A program made the translations under genes and the position numbers. Under the pieces are notes generated by a model. The model did not search any database. It was given only the letters and a program-made list of their open reading frames with translations, and was not told the DNA's origin. A stretch of DNA of 64,000 nt from Geosiphon pyriformis (lineage: Eukaryota; Glomeromycota; Glomeromycetes; Archaeosporales; Geosiphonaceae): positions 4,880 through 68,879 of the forward strand of contig JAAOMT010000647.1 of assembly GCA_016748015.1 (NCBI GenBank), written 5' to 3'. Below are positions 12,818 to 22,885 of the stretch, piece after piece (the first letter of the stretch is position 1; the number at the start of each line of letters is the position of its first letter).

Positions 12818-13459
12818 TGTTATCAGACAAAATTAGAGATATTATTTAGCATGAAATTATCTTTATAATTCTTATCATTAATTAGCATATATTATCATTT
12901 CAAATTATCACTTATTACATTAGTAAAAATGTCCGAAATTATCATTTAATTAATAACTCAATTTGTACATAACACAGATGTAACCTAATTGCAATGATCA
13001 ATCATGCAATACTCCAAAATATGTAACATTCAAAAATTTGCCGAAATTTGTAGAAATTTGTCAAAATAATTAATAGTTCACTGAAATATCTAGTAGTTCA
13101 CAGAAATAACTTGTAGTTCGCTGAAATATATCTTTAATTCAGCAAAATTGTAGAAAAGAGCAAAGTTCAAGTTCATAGAATAGTGTTACAACAAGTTGTA
13201 TAAAAGAAGAGCTTCTCTTTTCAAGAAAATGTATCTTACTTCAGATTTAACAATTAGAATTATCCTTTACACACAAAAACAAAATAAATATCAAATAATT
13301 CGAAAAATCAAATCCTTAATTATTTCTCTTTTGCAATTGACCAATTCTTACTAAACAGTTTGAAATTGACTAGCTATCAATTTCAGTAAATTGTTAAAAC
13401 ACTTCCAGGTCTGGATCCAAAACGACTTTAACAAATCAATTTCTCATTTCTTTTTTTTT

Positions 13460-13510
<51 letters not shown>

Positions 13511-13831
13511 CTTATTATAATCATTAGGATAGCCTACAGATGAAAATTCCTGTAGAAGAGTTGACTTTCACAGCAAAGTAACTACACATTTTTAATGAGC
13601 TTCCAGATGAGCAATTCCTGGGAAAGAGTTGACATTTACTACAATGTAACTACATAAAATAACTGGCATGGAATTGGCTATTCCACTATAAGCCCAGCAG
13701 TTCAAATTATAGGAAATAATTTGAAGATAAAATTCAGTTATCGGAGGTTCAAACACTTCCCATAGTCGTGAACTAACAGCATTACAACAAACATACAAGA
13801 GCTAAGAAGAGACCAAAAACCTTTGATAATA
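12818..13831 (+). repeat. 5' LTR of family B element
   Basis: It starts TGTTATCAGACAAAATTAG and aligns with the 3' LTR starting TGTTACTAGACGAAATTAG at 21735. The end is placed at ATAATA (13831), two bases before a TGG primer-binding start. It includes a long T run (about 13442-13510) that is much longer than in the 3' LTR. The same LTR type recurs at 34524-34716 plus 37010-37639 and at 46100-47075. Confidence 0.8.
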
Positions 13832-13833
13832 TT

Positions 13834-13851
13834 TGGTGCTCTCCCACGGAA
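13834..13851 (+). promoter_or_regulatory. Primer-binding site of family B element
   Basis: TGGTGCTCTCCCACGGA lies two bases after the LTR end. It starts with TGG, which pairs with the CCA end of a tRNA, as expected for priming of minus-strand DNA. The same site in mutated form (TTTAGTGCTTTTTGTGAGG) follows the LTR ending at 43217. I cannot name the tRNA. Confidence 0.65.
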
Positions 13852-13876
13852 ATAACACAGCAACAACAAATTCAAA

Positions 13877-15560
13877 GTGGCAACCACACTAAACACAGCA
13901 ACTATAGAATATTGCCAGTCAATTTACACCTACTGCAAGCAAAGATTCAACATTCCAGACGGAATTGAAGTTGTCAAGAAATCAGTATACCAATATATTG
14001 AAAACTGCATCAACAACTATCTTTTTGGAAATTACAATATCTCAGAAATTAGAAACAATCTTTACAATAATTTAGTACACTATTCACAATTGGGAACTGA
14101 AGACCTTAACAATGAAACACTTGCCACTTATTTTCAAGAACTTAATTTTAATATTATCAAGTACTGTGAAAAAACATATCCAGTACAGTCTCAATACTTT
14201 ATTGATTTCGAATTAGAGACAGAAACAAGCAACAAAGGCAAACAAAAATTGAAGCAATACTCAAGAATCATTCCAAATACCCTAATACTACAAAAGACAA
14301 CTGCCAAACACTTACAAACACCTGAACAAGGAACCAGTTCAAAACTTCCACTTACTATCACACCTTTTTCAGCTTCACTTGTATAAGCACAAACACTTAA
14401 TTCACTCTTAAATTGATTTGCAAGACCAGAAGATTTTACATTACTCAGAAGTCCCACCAAACAACAAGAACCCCTTCAAACTAATTCCAATCTCCTTGAC
14501 TTTCTAGCTGAAAATCAAAGTGAACACTCTGAGACAGCAGCAAACAAAAAAAACAACTCTGAAATACCTAAAGAAGAATTAATAGACAGTGAAAATGAAG
14601 AAGACAAAATGACAGCATACATCGCAAAAATCTCTGAATTTAATGGAGAAGACATTGAAACCAGTCCCCAAGAATGGCTCGACCAAGTTACTAAAGCTGG
14701 AGATGCAAATAAATGGAATGCTGCCAGAATTTTAAGAACAATTCCCTACTTTCTCAAAGGAACAGCAGGCGAATGGTTCGAAAACTTGACCACCCCTTTT
14801 AATGACTAGACAGCTTTCAAAACTGCCTTCTTAGAACAATTCACTGATAACAACACCTCAATCACACTTCGAAATCGTTTTTGCAATATCAAACAAGAAC
14901 TCTCCAAATTTGTTATGACTTATATTGGGAAATTCAACAAACTTCTCAGACAAATTCACCAACTTGAAACCAGTAATTATTATTCCGATGCTCAAATCTT
15001 GGACCAATTTATCGCTGGTTTAAAGGATAAACTGATTAAAAAGGTTCACCCACATGCCCCAGAAGATTTTAACTCTGTCATTCAGCATGCAAAGAGATAT
15101 GAAATGGCCATAGAAGAAGCCAACCATACAAAACTCATAAACTTAGTCATTGAAGAAACCAGCTCAGCAGCTGAGGAGAAAATTGACCAACTCACGAAAA
15201 AAGTCGAAAACTATTTTACCAACCAACAACAACAGCAATCCCAAAGATATTAACTACCCCAAAGACGAAATCAAAATAACTTCACATCATCCTCTAATAA
15301 CCAGCCTTAGAATTGCCATTACTATGGAATTCCTGGCCACTAGAAAAGAGATTGCAGAAAGCTACAACAAGACCAGTAAAACAGGAGTAATCAACGTTAT
15401 CCTTTACCACAACAATTTTATTATCAACCACCACCACCAACTTACTATCCACCAAGACCCCAATACCAAAATAACTATTATCAGCCCGCCCCACAGCCAA
15501 TTAAACAGCAATACCAACAACCACCCACACAACATTATCAAGTACTTGCTTGAAGATTGA
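13877..15560 (+). pseudogene. Gag of family B gypsy element
   Basis: Gag forms the particle that packages element RNA. The frame opens at 13877 (MATTLNTATIEYC...) and meets its first stop at 14387, then more stops at Trp or Gln positions. From 14609 (MTAYIAKISEFNGED) comes the Retrotrans_gag core, with the WLDQV, AGEWFENL and FLEQF-type blocks and the later MTYIGKFNKLLRQI and QILDQFIAGLKDKL blocks. A zinc knuckle lies near 15311-15352 (CHYYGIPGH then KRDC); its second Cys has become Tyr, a G to A change. A Pro/Gln/Tyr-rich low-complexity tail follows (to about 15560). The frame continues into protease. Confidence 0.8.
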
Positions 15561-16480
15561 TTACACAAAATCAATTCACACCACAAAACCAATACCAAGT
15601 AAATGACAATAGAACCAGTTCAAACAACCAATTGGTTTTCTGAAATTCAGCTCAACTAAGACCCAACCACTATTATACTCAACCTAGTTATCTTATGATG
15701 CAAGAAGAACAGGATTTTCACCATACTGCACTCTCAGAAGATAGAGCTGCAACATGACAATAAAACTCTTTTTATACTTCTACCACAATCCCACCAGCCA
15801 GAATTGCTGGAAACACCAATCTTTCAGATATCTTCCCTTTTGAGTTCGAAGCAAATGAGTCATCATTCCTGCTTAGCAATGCAACTGCCAATGAACAAAA
15901 AGCAATCACTGCTATGTACACTGAAGCAGAAGTCGAAGGAAAGGCAATTTGCTTGATCCTAGACAGTGGATCTGCTGGAAGCATCATCATCTACTAGTTG
16001 ATGCAACAGTTAAAAAGAAATGTTGACTGACCAGCTCAGACAGTAATCGTCACTGCCGATGGCATGAAAAAGACTCCAGTAGGAGAAATTGACAATTTTT
16101 CATTCACCCTTGATGGAATCATCATTTCAGTCAAAGTTCTTATAATAGATGCTCCTCAGTATCAAGCTCTTGTCGGAAATAACTGGCTTCAAAAAGCCAA
16201 TGCAAAATTAGACTGGGAAACCCAAGAACTACAAATTTCTTACCAAGGACAACATGTCCGAGTACCTGCCACTTGTGGTACATTCAACAAATGTTCCAAA
16301 AAAGCCCTAGCTTTTGAATTCAAGCCAGAAGAAGAAAAACCAATAATTGAAACATTCATGGCTCTTGGATCAACATCCAATTGGGCCGATAAAACTGAAC
16401 AAAAACATTTTATCCCACATTCTAAACCCGAAACCCCTGAATGGAATACCTCTTACTCAAAAACTGAGCCAAGAAAACAA
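15561..16480 (+). pseudogene. Aspartic protease (retropepsin) of family B element
   Basis: The protease cuts the Gag-Pol polyprotein. The active-site block LILDSGSAGSIII is intact at 15953-15991, with the catalytic Asp in DSG at 15962-15970, followed by a stop. The downstream block reads VIVTADGMKKTPVGEI (flap region), then LIIDAPQYQALVGNNWLQK, the hydrophobic LLG-type block of gypsy proteases. It shares the gag frame. Two or three stops at Gln or Trp positions make the copy non-functional, but the fold signature is clear. Confidence 0.8.
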
Positions 16481-17160
16481 TGCTCCTACATTCCCCTTAA
16501 ATGTAAGGACTGTTACAAGAAACTATCATCAATGGGAGCTTGTATTTCACCTGAGGAAGAATATGAAAGTCACACCTGCTACTATTGCAAGGCCTGCCAT
16601 TGAGAATGATGGGGCCACTTAATTAAAAGAAGTGGAAAATGGGATGGAACACCCTGTCTTATTTGTGGAAAGCAGCTTCTTAATGAATGTGACTGGATTG
16701 ATGTTGTATTTAGAGGAGGAGTCTGTGATCAAACTTGTCAATATGCTCTTTTTATTGCAGAAAAAGTAAAATGTAGAATACCTTTCAATGCCGCATACAA
16801 TAGTGTTTTCAGCAAACTCTATCACTATCTCTATGACACCAAAATAATCTATGAATTTGTCATGGTTTTAATTAACAGAAGAACCAAAAAAGATGTTCTT
16901 CAAATGAAGGAAGCAGAATATATTGAATATACATTGGAATTAGCTGGATTTGATTATAAAGATAAAGCAGAAATATACCACTAAATCACAAGTCACACTT
17001 ACCTGATCCAACAAGCTCAAATTCAATGATTAGAGCAAATAAACATTAAATTATGCGAAGAATGTATAATGCCATGTGATGAACAATGGTGTCTTAAATG
17101 CTATGCTTTTAGCATTCCATTGCTCAGCAAAAGTGATGAATACAAAATCGAATTTGGAGA
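16481..17160 (+). pseudogene. Cys-rich module between protease and dUTPase
   Basis: This is an unusual segment of the same polyprotein frame. It carries several CxxC-type pairs: CKDCYKK near 16502, CYYCKAC near 16578, CLICGK near 16658, CDQTC near 16727, then after a helical, charged stretch (16760-16985) CEECIMPC near 17056 and CLKCYAF near 17093. The spacing suggests several zinc-binding sites. Standard gypsy elements have no such module here. I do not recognise the family. In-frame stops occur, so this copy is inactive. Confidence 0.65.
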
Positions 17161-17670
17161 ACCTAAAACAACAGAGAAAATTGAAACAACACCCATCTAT
17201 CTTATTAAAAACCAGCCTGCTTTACAACTCAAATACTTCAACAACAATGGGCAAGGAATAAAACTGGAAAAAGCACATGAAATTGATGCTGGATACAATC
17301 TACGATATCCAGGAAAAGACACTTTGGTTCTTCAACCAAATTCTTTTACCAAAATCAATCTCAAAATTGCCCTCAAAATCCCACCAGGAGCAATAGTCCA
17401 AATCACTTCCCAATCATCATTGGCAAGCAAAAAAATCAATGTTAGAGGAGGAATCATAGATGCTGTATATACAGGAGACATTACAATCATGTTACAAAAT
17501 GAAACCAATAAACCTTTTCAAATTAAACATGCTGAAAAAATTGCTCAAGCTATTTATTTACTCTTAATCAACATTTCGGGTTTACAATTAGTCAATCAAA
17601 GAGAACAATTGGGAAAAAGTGAAAAAGAAACCCAAGGTTTCAGTTCAACTGGACAATTCACAGTTCCAGT
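17161..17670 (+). CDS. dUTPase domain inside the gypsy Pol
   Basis: This lies within the longest open frame of the element (17069-18253, 394 codons, no stop). All five trimeric dUTPase motifs are visible in order: I DAGYNLRYPG (near residue 73 of the frame), II SQSSLASKK (near 114), III GGIIDAVYTGDI (near 128), IV EKIAQAIYLLL (near 156) and V ETQGFSSTGQF (near 187). dUTPase hydrolyses dUTP to dUMP and pyrophosphate, keeping uracil out of newly made DNA. Motif III has Ala-Val where Ala-Gly is usual, and motif II has SQSS for GRSS, so activity is uncertain. Flanking protease and RT are broken by stops; this domain is not. Confidence 0.85.
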
Positions 17671-18253
17671 AAACATAGCTCTTGATGAACAGAAAGAATC
17701 TCACCAGATTTTACGACTTCCACAACCAATTACCATCTCACCTTTTGGAAAACACCCTGAAATTTACACTTGTGAAAAGCCAACAACCACACAACAAATT
17801 TTTGAGTCCAACAAACAAATCTGCTTGGAACATAATATCTCAAACCCAAACATTTATATTCCAGAAAGAACAAAGAAAGTCCGAGTTACTTTTTACAATC
17901 CCAATAATTTCCCTATAGTTTTATCAAATAACTTAGAAATTGGAGTTATTTACAGTAATATCTTTCAACAAGAATCACCCCAAACAGTCCCTGATTTCTC
18001 TGAAATTATTGGACATTCACTACTAAAAATCAATCCAAACTTCAGCTCTGAAAACTACCATGTTGTCATGGAAAAACTATCTCGAATCAACATGAGAAAA
18101 CTTGAACCACAACAACAGAGCCAGCTCAAAGAGCTAATTGCAAAATTTGCCGATATTTTTGCTGAAAACAACAATGACTTAGGAAGAATCAATTTGGTTC
18201 AACATCAAATCTACACAGGAGGTGCCAAACCAAGGCGACAACAAGCCTACTGA
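17671..18253 (+). CDS. Linker between dUTPase and RT
   Basis: This is the second half of the 394-codon open frame. It holds a beta-rich block (NIYIPERTKKVRVTFYNPNN then LEIGVIYSN) of the kind that often precedes gypsy RT, then an alpha-helical block ending NLVQHQIYTGGAKPRRQ, the usual lead-in to the RT fingers. It stops at TGA 18251, where a Trp or Arg codon is likely in an intact copy. No separate enzyme is recognised. Confidence 0.6.
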
Positions 18254-19490
18254 GTTGCTCCAAAAAGTCACCAATTTATCTAAGAAGAAGTACAATGGAT
18301 GCTTAACAATGGGCTTATTCAACTATCAATAAGTCTATAGGTCTTGCCTGTGGTCTTAGTTAAAAAGAAAAATGGAAAGATACAATTTTGTGTTGATTAT
18401 CGACAACTCAACAGTGTAACCATTGGAGATGCCTACCTTCTTCTCCAAATCAATAACATGCTGGATGCCCTTGGAAAATCCAAATACTTTTCAACATTAG
18501 ATTTAGAGAGTGAATACTGGCAAGTTGCCATGGATTTCAAAAATCACCCCAAAACAGCATTCACCATTCAAGAAGGAAATTACAAGTTTAACATAATGCT
18601 TTTTGGATTATGCAATGCACCAGCAACATTCCAAAAACTCATGGATGTTGTTTACAAAGATCTTCTTTGAAAATCAGTAGTTGTTTATCTCAATGATACT
18701 AATGTTTATTCACCATCTTTTGAATTACACTTAAAACACCTGCAAGAAGTTTTTCAATGATTATGGAAAGCAGGATTGAAACTGAACATTGAAAAATGCT
18801 ACTTCGAAAAAACAAGTTTGGCTTTTCTTGGTCACATTGTTAGCAAAGATGGAATTAAACCAGACCCTGGAAAAATCAGCACTGTCAAGAACTTCAAGAC
18901 TCCATGAAATACCACAGAATTAAGAGGATTTATTGGATTAGCATCCTATTACCGAAAATTCATCAAAGGATTCTCAGAAATTGCAAAACCCCTCAACCAG
19001 CTCACTACTAAAAATGGCAAATACAAATAGACAGAAGAACACCAAAAAGCTTTTAAAATTCTCAAGGAAAAGTTAACAACAGCTCCAATTCTTGCTTACC
19101 CAGACTTCAGTAACTGATTTTGATTAGCTACAGATGCTTTTTACACTGCTTTTGGTGCCATCTTATCACAATTAGATGACAATAGAAATAAGCAAGTAAT
19201 CGCTTATACTAGCAGAACATTAAAACCAGCTGAAAAAAACTACCCTGTCATGGAACTAGAAACAGCAGCTGTAATTTGGGCCTTGCATCACTTCAACTTT
19301 TATCTCAGACCCAAAGAATTCGATATTATCACTGATAATATTGGACTCAAATGGCTTCAAAACAAAAACACTTAACTAAACGCAAAACAAACCCGATGGA
19401 CAGGATTTCTAGCCAACTACTGATACATCGTACACTATAAACCAGGAAAACTTCACATTAACATTGATTGTCTCTTAAGAATGAGACAAG
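18254..19490 (+). pseudogene. Reverse transcriptase and RNase H of family B element
   Basis: RT copies the element RNA and RNase H removes it. Visible RT blocks are VKKKNGKIQFCVDYRQLN (18359), STLDLESEYWQVAM (18490), FGLCNAPATFQKLMD (18603), then VYLNDTN at 18680, where the catalytic YxDD has Asn in place of the first Asp (a G to A change). FLGHIVSKDGIKPDPGK and LRGFIGLASYYRKFIKGF follow. RNase H shows LATDAFYTAFGAIL (first Asp), MELETAAVIWALHHF (Glu) and IITDNIGLKWL (Asp), ending with HYKPGKLHINIDCLLR. Stops at Trp or Gln positions and the Asp change make it dead. Confidence 0.85.
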
Positions 19491-19541
19491 ATTAAAATAT
19501 AAAACCAACACCCATTTGAATTAACAACAAAACAACAAACA

Positions 19542-20930
19542 ATGAATTCTGAAAACTACAACAATCTTAAAAAATATTTGGAGACATTAACAATTCCAAC
19601 AGATTGGTCCCCAGATGAAAAACATTGGTTAAAACAACAAGCCAAACAATATTTCTTATACAACAACATAATTTATTATCAAAACTTCAAAAACCCAGAC
19701 AATCTGCTCAGATTAATACAAGAACATGAAAAAGAAACCATTTTATATAACATGCACTCAGACCCTTTATCAGCACACCTAGGAAAAGACAGCACCACCT
19801 AGAGAACACTAGAATATTACTTTTGGCCTCGAATGAGAAAAGACATTCATGAATACGTTAAGTCTTGTGATAGTTGTCAAAGAAGAGAAGGAACTCACCC
19901 TACAGAACCTTTAAACCCAATCAAAGTTGGACAGCTCTTTGACCGAGTTGGTATCGATTTAGTTAGACCACTACCTATCACAAACCAAGGAAACCATTAT
20001 ATTGCAGTAGCTGTAGACTATCTTATCAAATGGCCCAAAACCAGAGCCATTTAATAAGCAGATGCAAAATCAGTAGCAAATTTCATCCACAAAAACATTA
20101 TTTGTAGACATGGATGCCCAATAGAACTTTTATCTGATCAAAGAACACATTTTGTGAACAATTTAATCCAGAAAATTTATGAATAATTTAATATCAAGAG
20201 ACTATTATCTTTGTCCTACTATCCACAAACAAATGGACTTATAGAATGTTTTAACAGAACATTGTGTGAATTATTAGCCAAAGTTTCAACCAATTTTGAG
20301 CAAGAATGGGATCTTTTTATTCCATTAGTGTTACTAGCATATAGAACACTAAAACAAGATACTACAAAACACATACTATTTGATTTAACCTACGGAAGGA
20401 CAGCAACATTACCAATTAGTTTTACAGTAAAGACATATCCAGTACAACCAATCAATAAAGACAACTTTCAGGAAACACTACAACAAAGAGCCTACACTCT
20501 GTTTAGCATGTTGAAAGGAAAATGACAAATAGCAGCCACCCATATTAAACACTCCCAAGCTCAACAAAAAGAACGGCATGATGACAAATTGCCTCCAGTT
20601 ATCAATGAATTTAAAATCAGAAACAAAGTTCTCTTACACAGAACTAAAGCTAAAAAACAATGGAGTGGAAAATTCAAAAATAAATAAGATGAATCATTCT
20701 TTATCCATGAAGTTCTAGGCAACGGATCATACAAGCTAAGACTAGATAACAAAATCTTAGCAAAAGTTGCACATGAAGATCATTTGAAACACTATAATTC
20801 CAGAAACAATCTTGAACCATTAATTCCACAAATTGGTACACATTTCCCTTTAATCAATCTCAAAGATATTCTCCGAAATTTAGAACCAATAATTGTTATT
20901 AAACAACCTCCCAACTTGAATACTTAACTT
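19542..20930 (+). pseudogene. Integrase of family B element
   Basis: Integrase inserts the element DNA into the chromosome. The frame differs from RT/RNase H, so a shift lies in the linker near 19490-19540. Visible are the HHCC zinc site (H.DPLSAHLGK, then CDSCQRREG at 19866), and the DDE core: Asp in VGIDLVRPL (19947), Asp in LLSDQRTHFVNN (20127) and Glu in YYPQTNGLIECFNRTL (20217). Then come VLLAYRTLKQDTT and YGRTATLP, and a C-terminal KKQWSGKF plus FFIHEVLGNGSYKLRL block (20650-20750). No chromodomain was found. Stops at 19801, 20052 and 20184 break it. The catalytic residues are all kept. Confidence 0.85.
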
Positions 20931-21046
20931 AAATTTATTATAAGTTATCTTCTTATAATTTAGAAACAATTTCACAAAAACAAAGCAAAAATAACATAAA
21001 AACCCATACACCAAAAATAATTTTCTTTTATTTCAAATTTCTTATA

Positions 21047-21766
21047 ATGACTATTCCTCAAAACATTCAACAATTATCTCAAAAACTAATGTTAGCTTTA
21101 AAAACAATACCCGAATTATCCATTACTATTACTGGAAACCACATTAATTATACCCAAACAGAAGTAGTTACAAATTTAACCCCAAATTCATGAAAATATC
21201 ACCCATATAAAAAGAACACAAGAAGTTATTCTGGAATTCACCTGCCAAAACTTTTAAAACTTGCTTTAAGAGAAAACTTAATACTCACTCTGATTAGTAT
21301 TCCACCAAATACTACAATTTAACAAAGACTTCAACTGTGTCTCAATGAGGAAAACACTGAATATCCTCCAATCTATAGATATTTTCATATTGGAAAAACA
21401 CTCTACGAATGAAAACTGGAACTTACAACAGCAAATCTCACAAAAGAAGCTATTTAGAAACAACTCCACAATGAATTCAAGACAACAATTGGACCAACAA
21501 ACAGTCATTACAAGCTCAGAGCTGTTATTACACTTTATGACCTATTTCACACTTGTAAAAACGTCTTACAAAACCCAATTTTACAACCCTTGAAGATTCA
21601 ATACATTGGAAAGCTTGCAAAACTGGAATTTTAAAAATTTTCAGACCAAATTTCTTCAATAATCTTGGATTACTATCTGGAAATTACAGAGAGTACTTGG
21701 ACTTCGATGGAGCTCAGTTTTGAGGAGGAAATTATGTTACTAGACGAAATTAGAGATATTATTTAG
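21047..21766 (+). pseudogene. ORF3 of family B gypsy element (unknown function)
   Basis: A single frame of 240 codons starts at ATG 21047 (MTIPQNIQQLSQKLML), downstream of integrase, and runs through the purine tract into the first 32 bases of the 3' LTR. It has five internal stops, all where Trp, Gln or Arg codons would fit, and no frameshift. No signal peptide, membrane segment or zinc motif is seen. The C-terminal part is helical and acidic (SFEEEIMLLDEIRDII). It may be distantly related to ORF3 of family A (block LYDLFHTCKNVL against LHTIFQNYLEVL). I do not recognise it. Confidence 0.65.
21720..21734 (+). other. Polypurine tract of family B element
   Basis: TTGAGGAGGAAATTA precedes the 3' LTR start TGTTAC at 21735, the expected plus-strand primer site. 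It lies inside the ORF3 frame. Confidence 0.75.
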
Positions 21767-22703
21767 CATGAAATTATCTTTATAATTTCTATCATTAATT
21801 AGTATATATTATTATTTCAAATTATTACTTATTACATTAGCAAAAATGTCCGAAATTATCATTTAATTAATAACTCAATTTGTACATAACACAGATGTAA
21901 CCTAATTGTAATGATCAATTATGCAATACCCCAAAATATGTAACATTCAAAAGTTCACCAAAATTTGTAGAAATTCGTTGAAATAATTGATAGTTTACTG
22001 AAATATCTAGTAGTTTGCAGAAATAACTTGTAGTTCACCAAAATATATCTTTAGTTCAGTGAAATTGTAGAAAAGAGCAAAGTTCAAGTTTATAGAATAG
22101 TGTTACAACAAGTTGTATAAAAGAAGAGCTTCTTTCTTCAAAAAAATGTATCTTACTTCAGATTTAACAATTAGAATCATCCTTTATACACAAAAACAAA
22201 ATAAATATCAAATAATTTGAAAAATCAAATCCTTAATTATTTCTTTTTTGCAATTAACCAATTTTTACTAAACAGTTTAAAATTGACTAGCTACTAATTT
22301 CAGTAAACTATTAAAATGCTTTTAGGCCTGGATCCAAAATGACTTTAACAAATCAATTTCTTATTTCTTTTTTTTTGTTTTTTTTGTTTTTTTTTTCTTT
22401 TCTTATCATAATCATTAAAGTAGCCTACAGATGAGAATTCCTGTAAAAGAGTTGACTTTCACAGCAAAGTAACTACACATTTTTAGTGAGCTTTCAGATG
22501 AGCAATTCCTAGGAAAAAGTTGACATTTACTACAATATAACTACATAAAGTAACTGGCACAGAATTGGCCATTCCACTATAAGCCCAGCAGTTCAAATTA
22601 TAGGAAATAATTTGAAGATAAAATTCAGTTATCAGAGGTTCAAACACTTCTCATAGTTGTGAACTAACAGCATTACAACAAACATACAAGAGCTAAGAAG
22701 AGA
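21735..22703 (+). repeat. 3' LTR of family B element
   Basis: It aligns with 12818-13812 throughout. Both share the block CTACAGATGAGAATTCC-like sequence (ATGAAAATTCC on the left) and the end AGAGCTAAGAAGAGA. The last about 20 bp of the 5' LTR are missing here; the sequence then runs into a duplicated AGCTAAGAGA and unrelated DNA. Most differences between the LTRs are C/T and G/A. Confidence 0.8.
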
Positions 22704-22742
22704 AGCTAAGAGATTTATCACTTATATAGTTATCAAAAATAA

Positions 22743-22800
22743 TCAATGATCAGATCAATGATCAGATTAATGATTAGATCAATGATCAGATTAATGATTA
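22743..22800. repeat. 12-bp tandem repeat with TGATCA palindromes
   Basis: About five head-to-tail units of AATGATCAGATC or AATGATCAGATT occur. Each holds the palindrome TGATCA, or TGATTA after one change. Units differ only at C/T positions. It lies in an unassigned 180-bp piece between the family B 3' LTR and the start of the second family A copy. Confidence 0.75.
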
Positions 22801-22885
22801 CTATTTAAAAATAGAATGGCTAATTATATAACATCAGTGGCTAATACATGTGATAATTAATAAGAAGTATAAGTTTCAACTGTAA

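Larger units (their letters stand above)
12818..22703 (+). mobile_element. Near-complete Ty3/gypsy element, family B, with dUTPase and ORF3
   Basis: The LTRs are 12818-13831 and 21735-22703. The internal part holds, in order, a primer-binding site, gag with zinc knuckle, protease, Cys-rich module, dUTPase, RT, RNase H, integrase, ORF3 and a purine tract. Gag to RNase H lies in a single frame, interrupted only by stops that look like changed Trp or Gln codons; integrase is in another frame. RT before integrase places it in Ty3/gypsy (Metaviridae-type) elements. No chromodomain was seen after integrase. The right end lacks about 20 bp present at the left LTR end, so a target duplication cannot be checked. 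Confidence 0.85.

Noticed and set aside
15150-15598. Overlapping frames in the gag tail with Pro/His-rich or Trp/Leu-rich products
   Set aside because: They are out-of-frame readings of the Pro/Gln/Tyr-rich gag C-terminus.
22743-22800. CRISPR-like array
   Set aside because: Units are 12 bp with no spacers; it is a simple tandem repeat in a eukaryotic genome.
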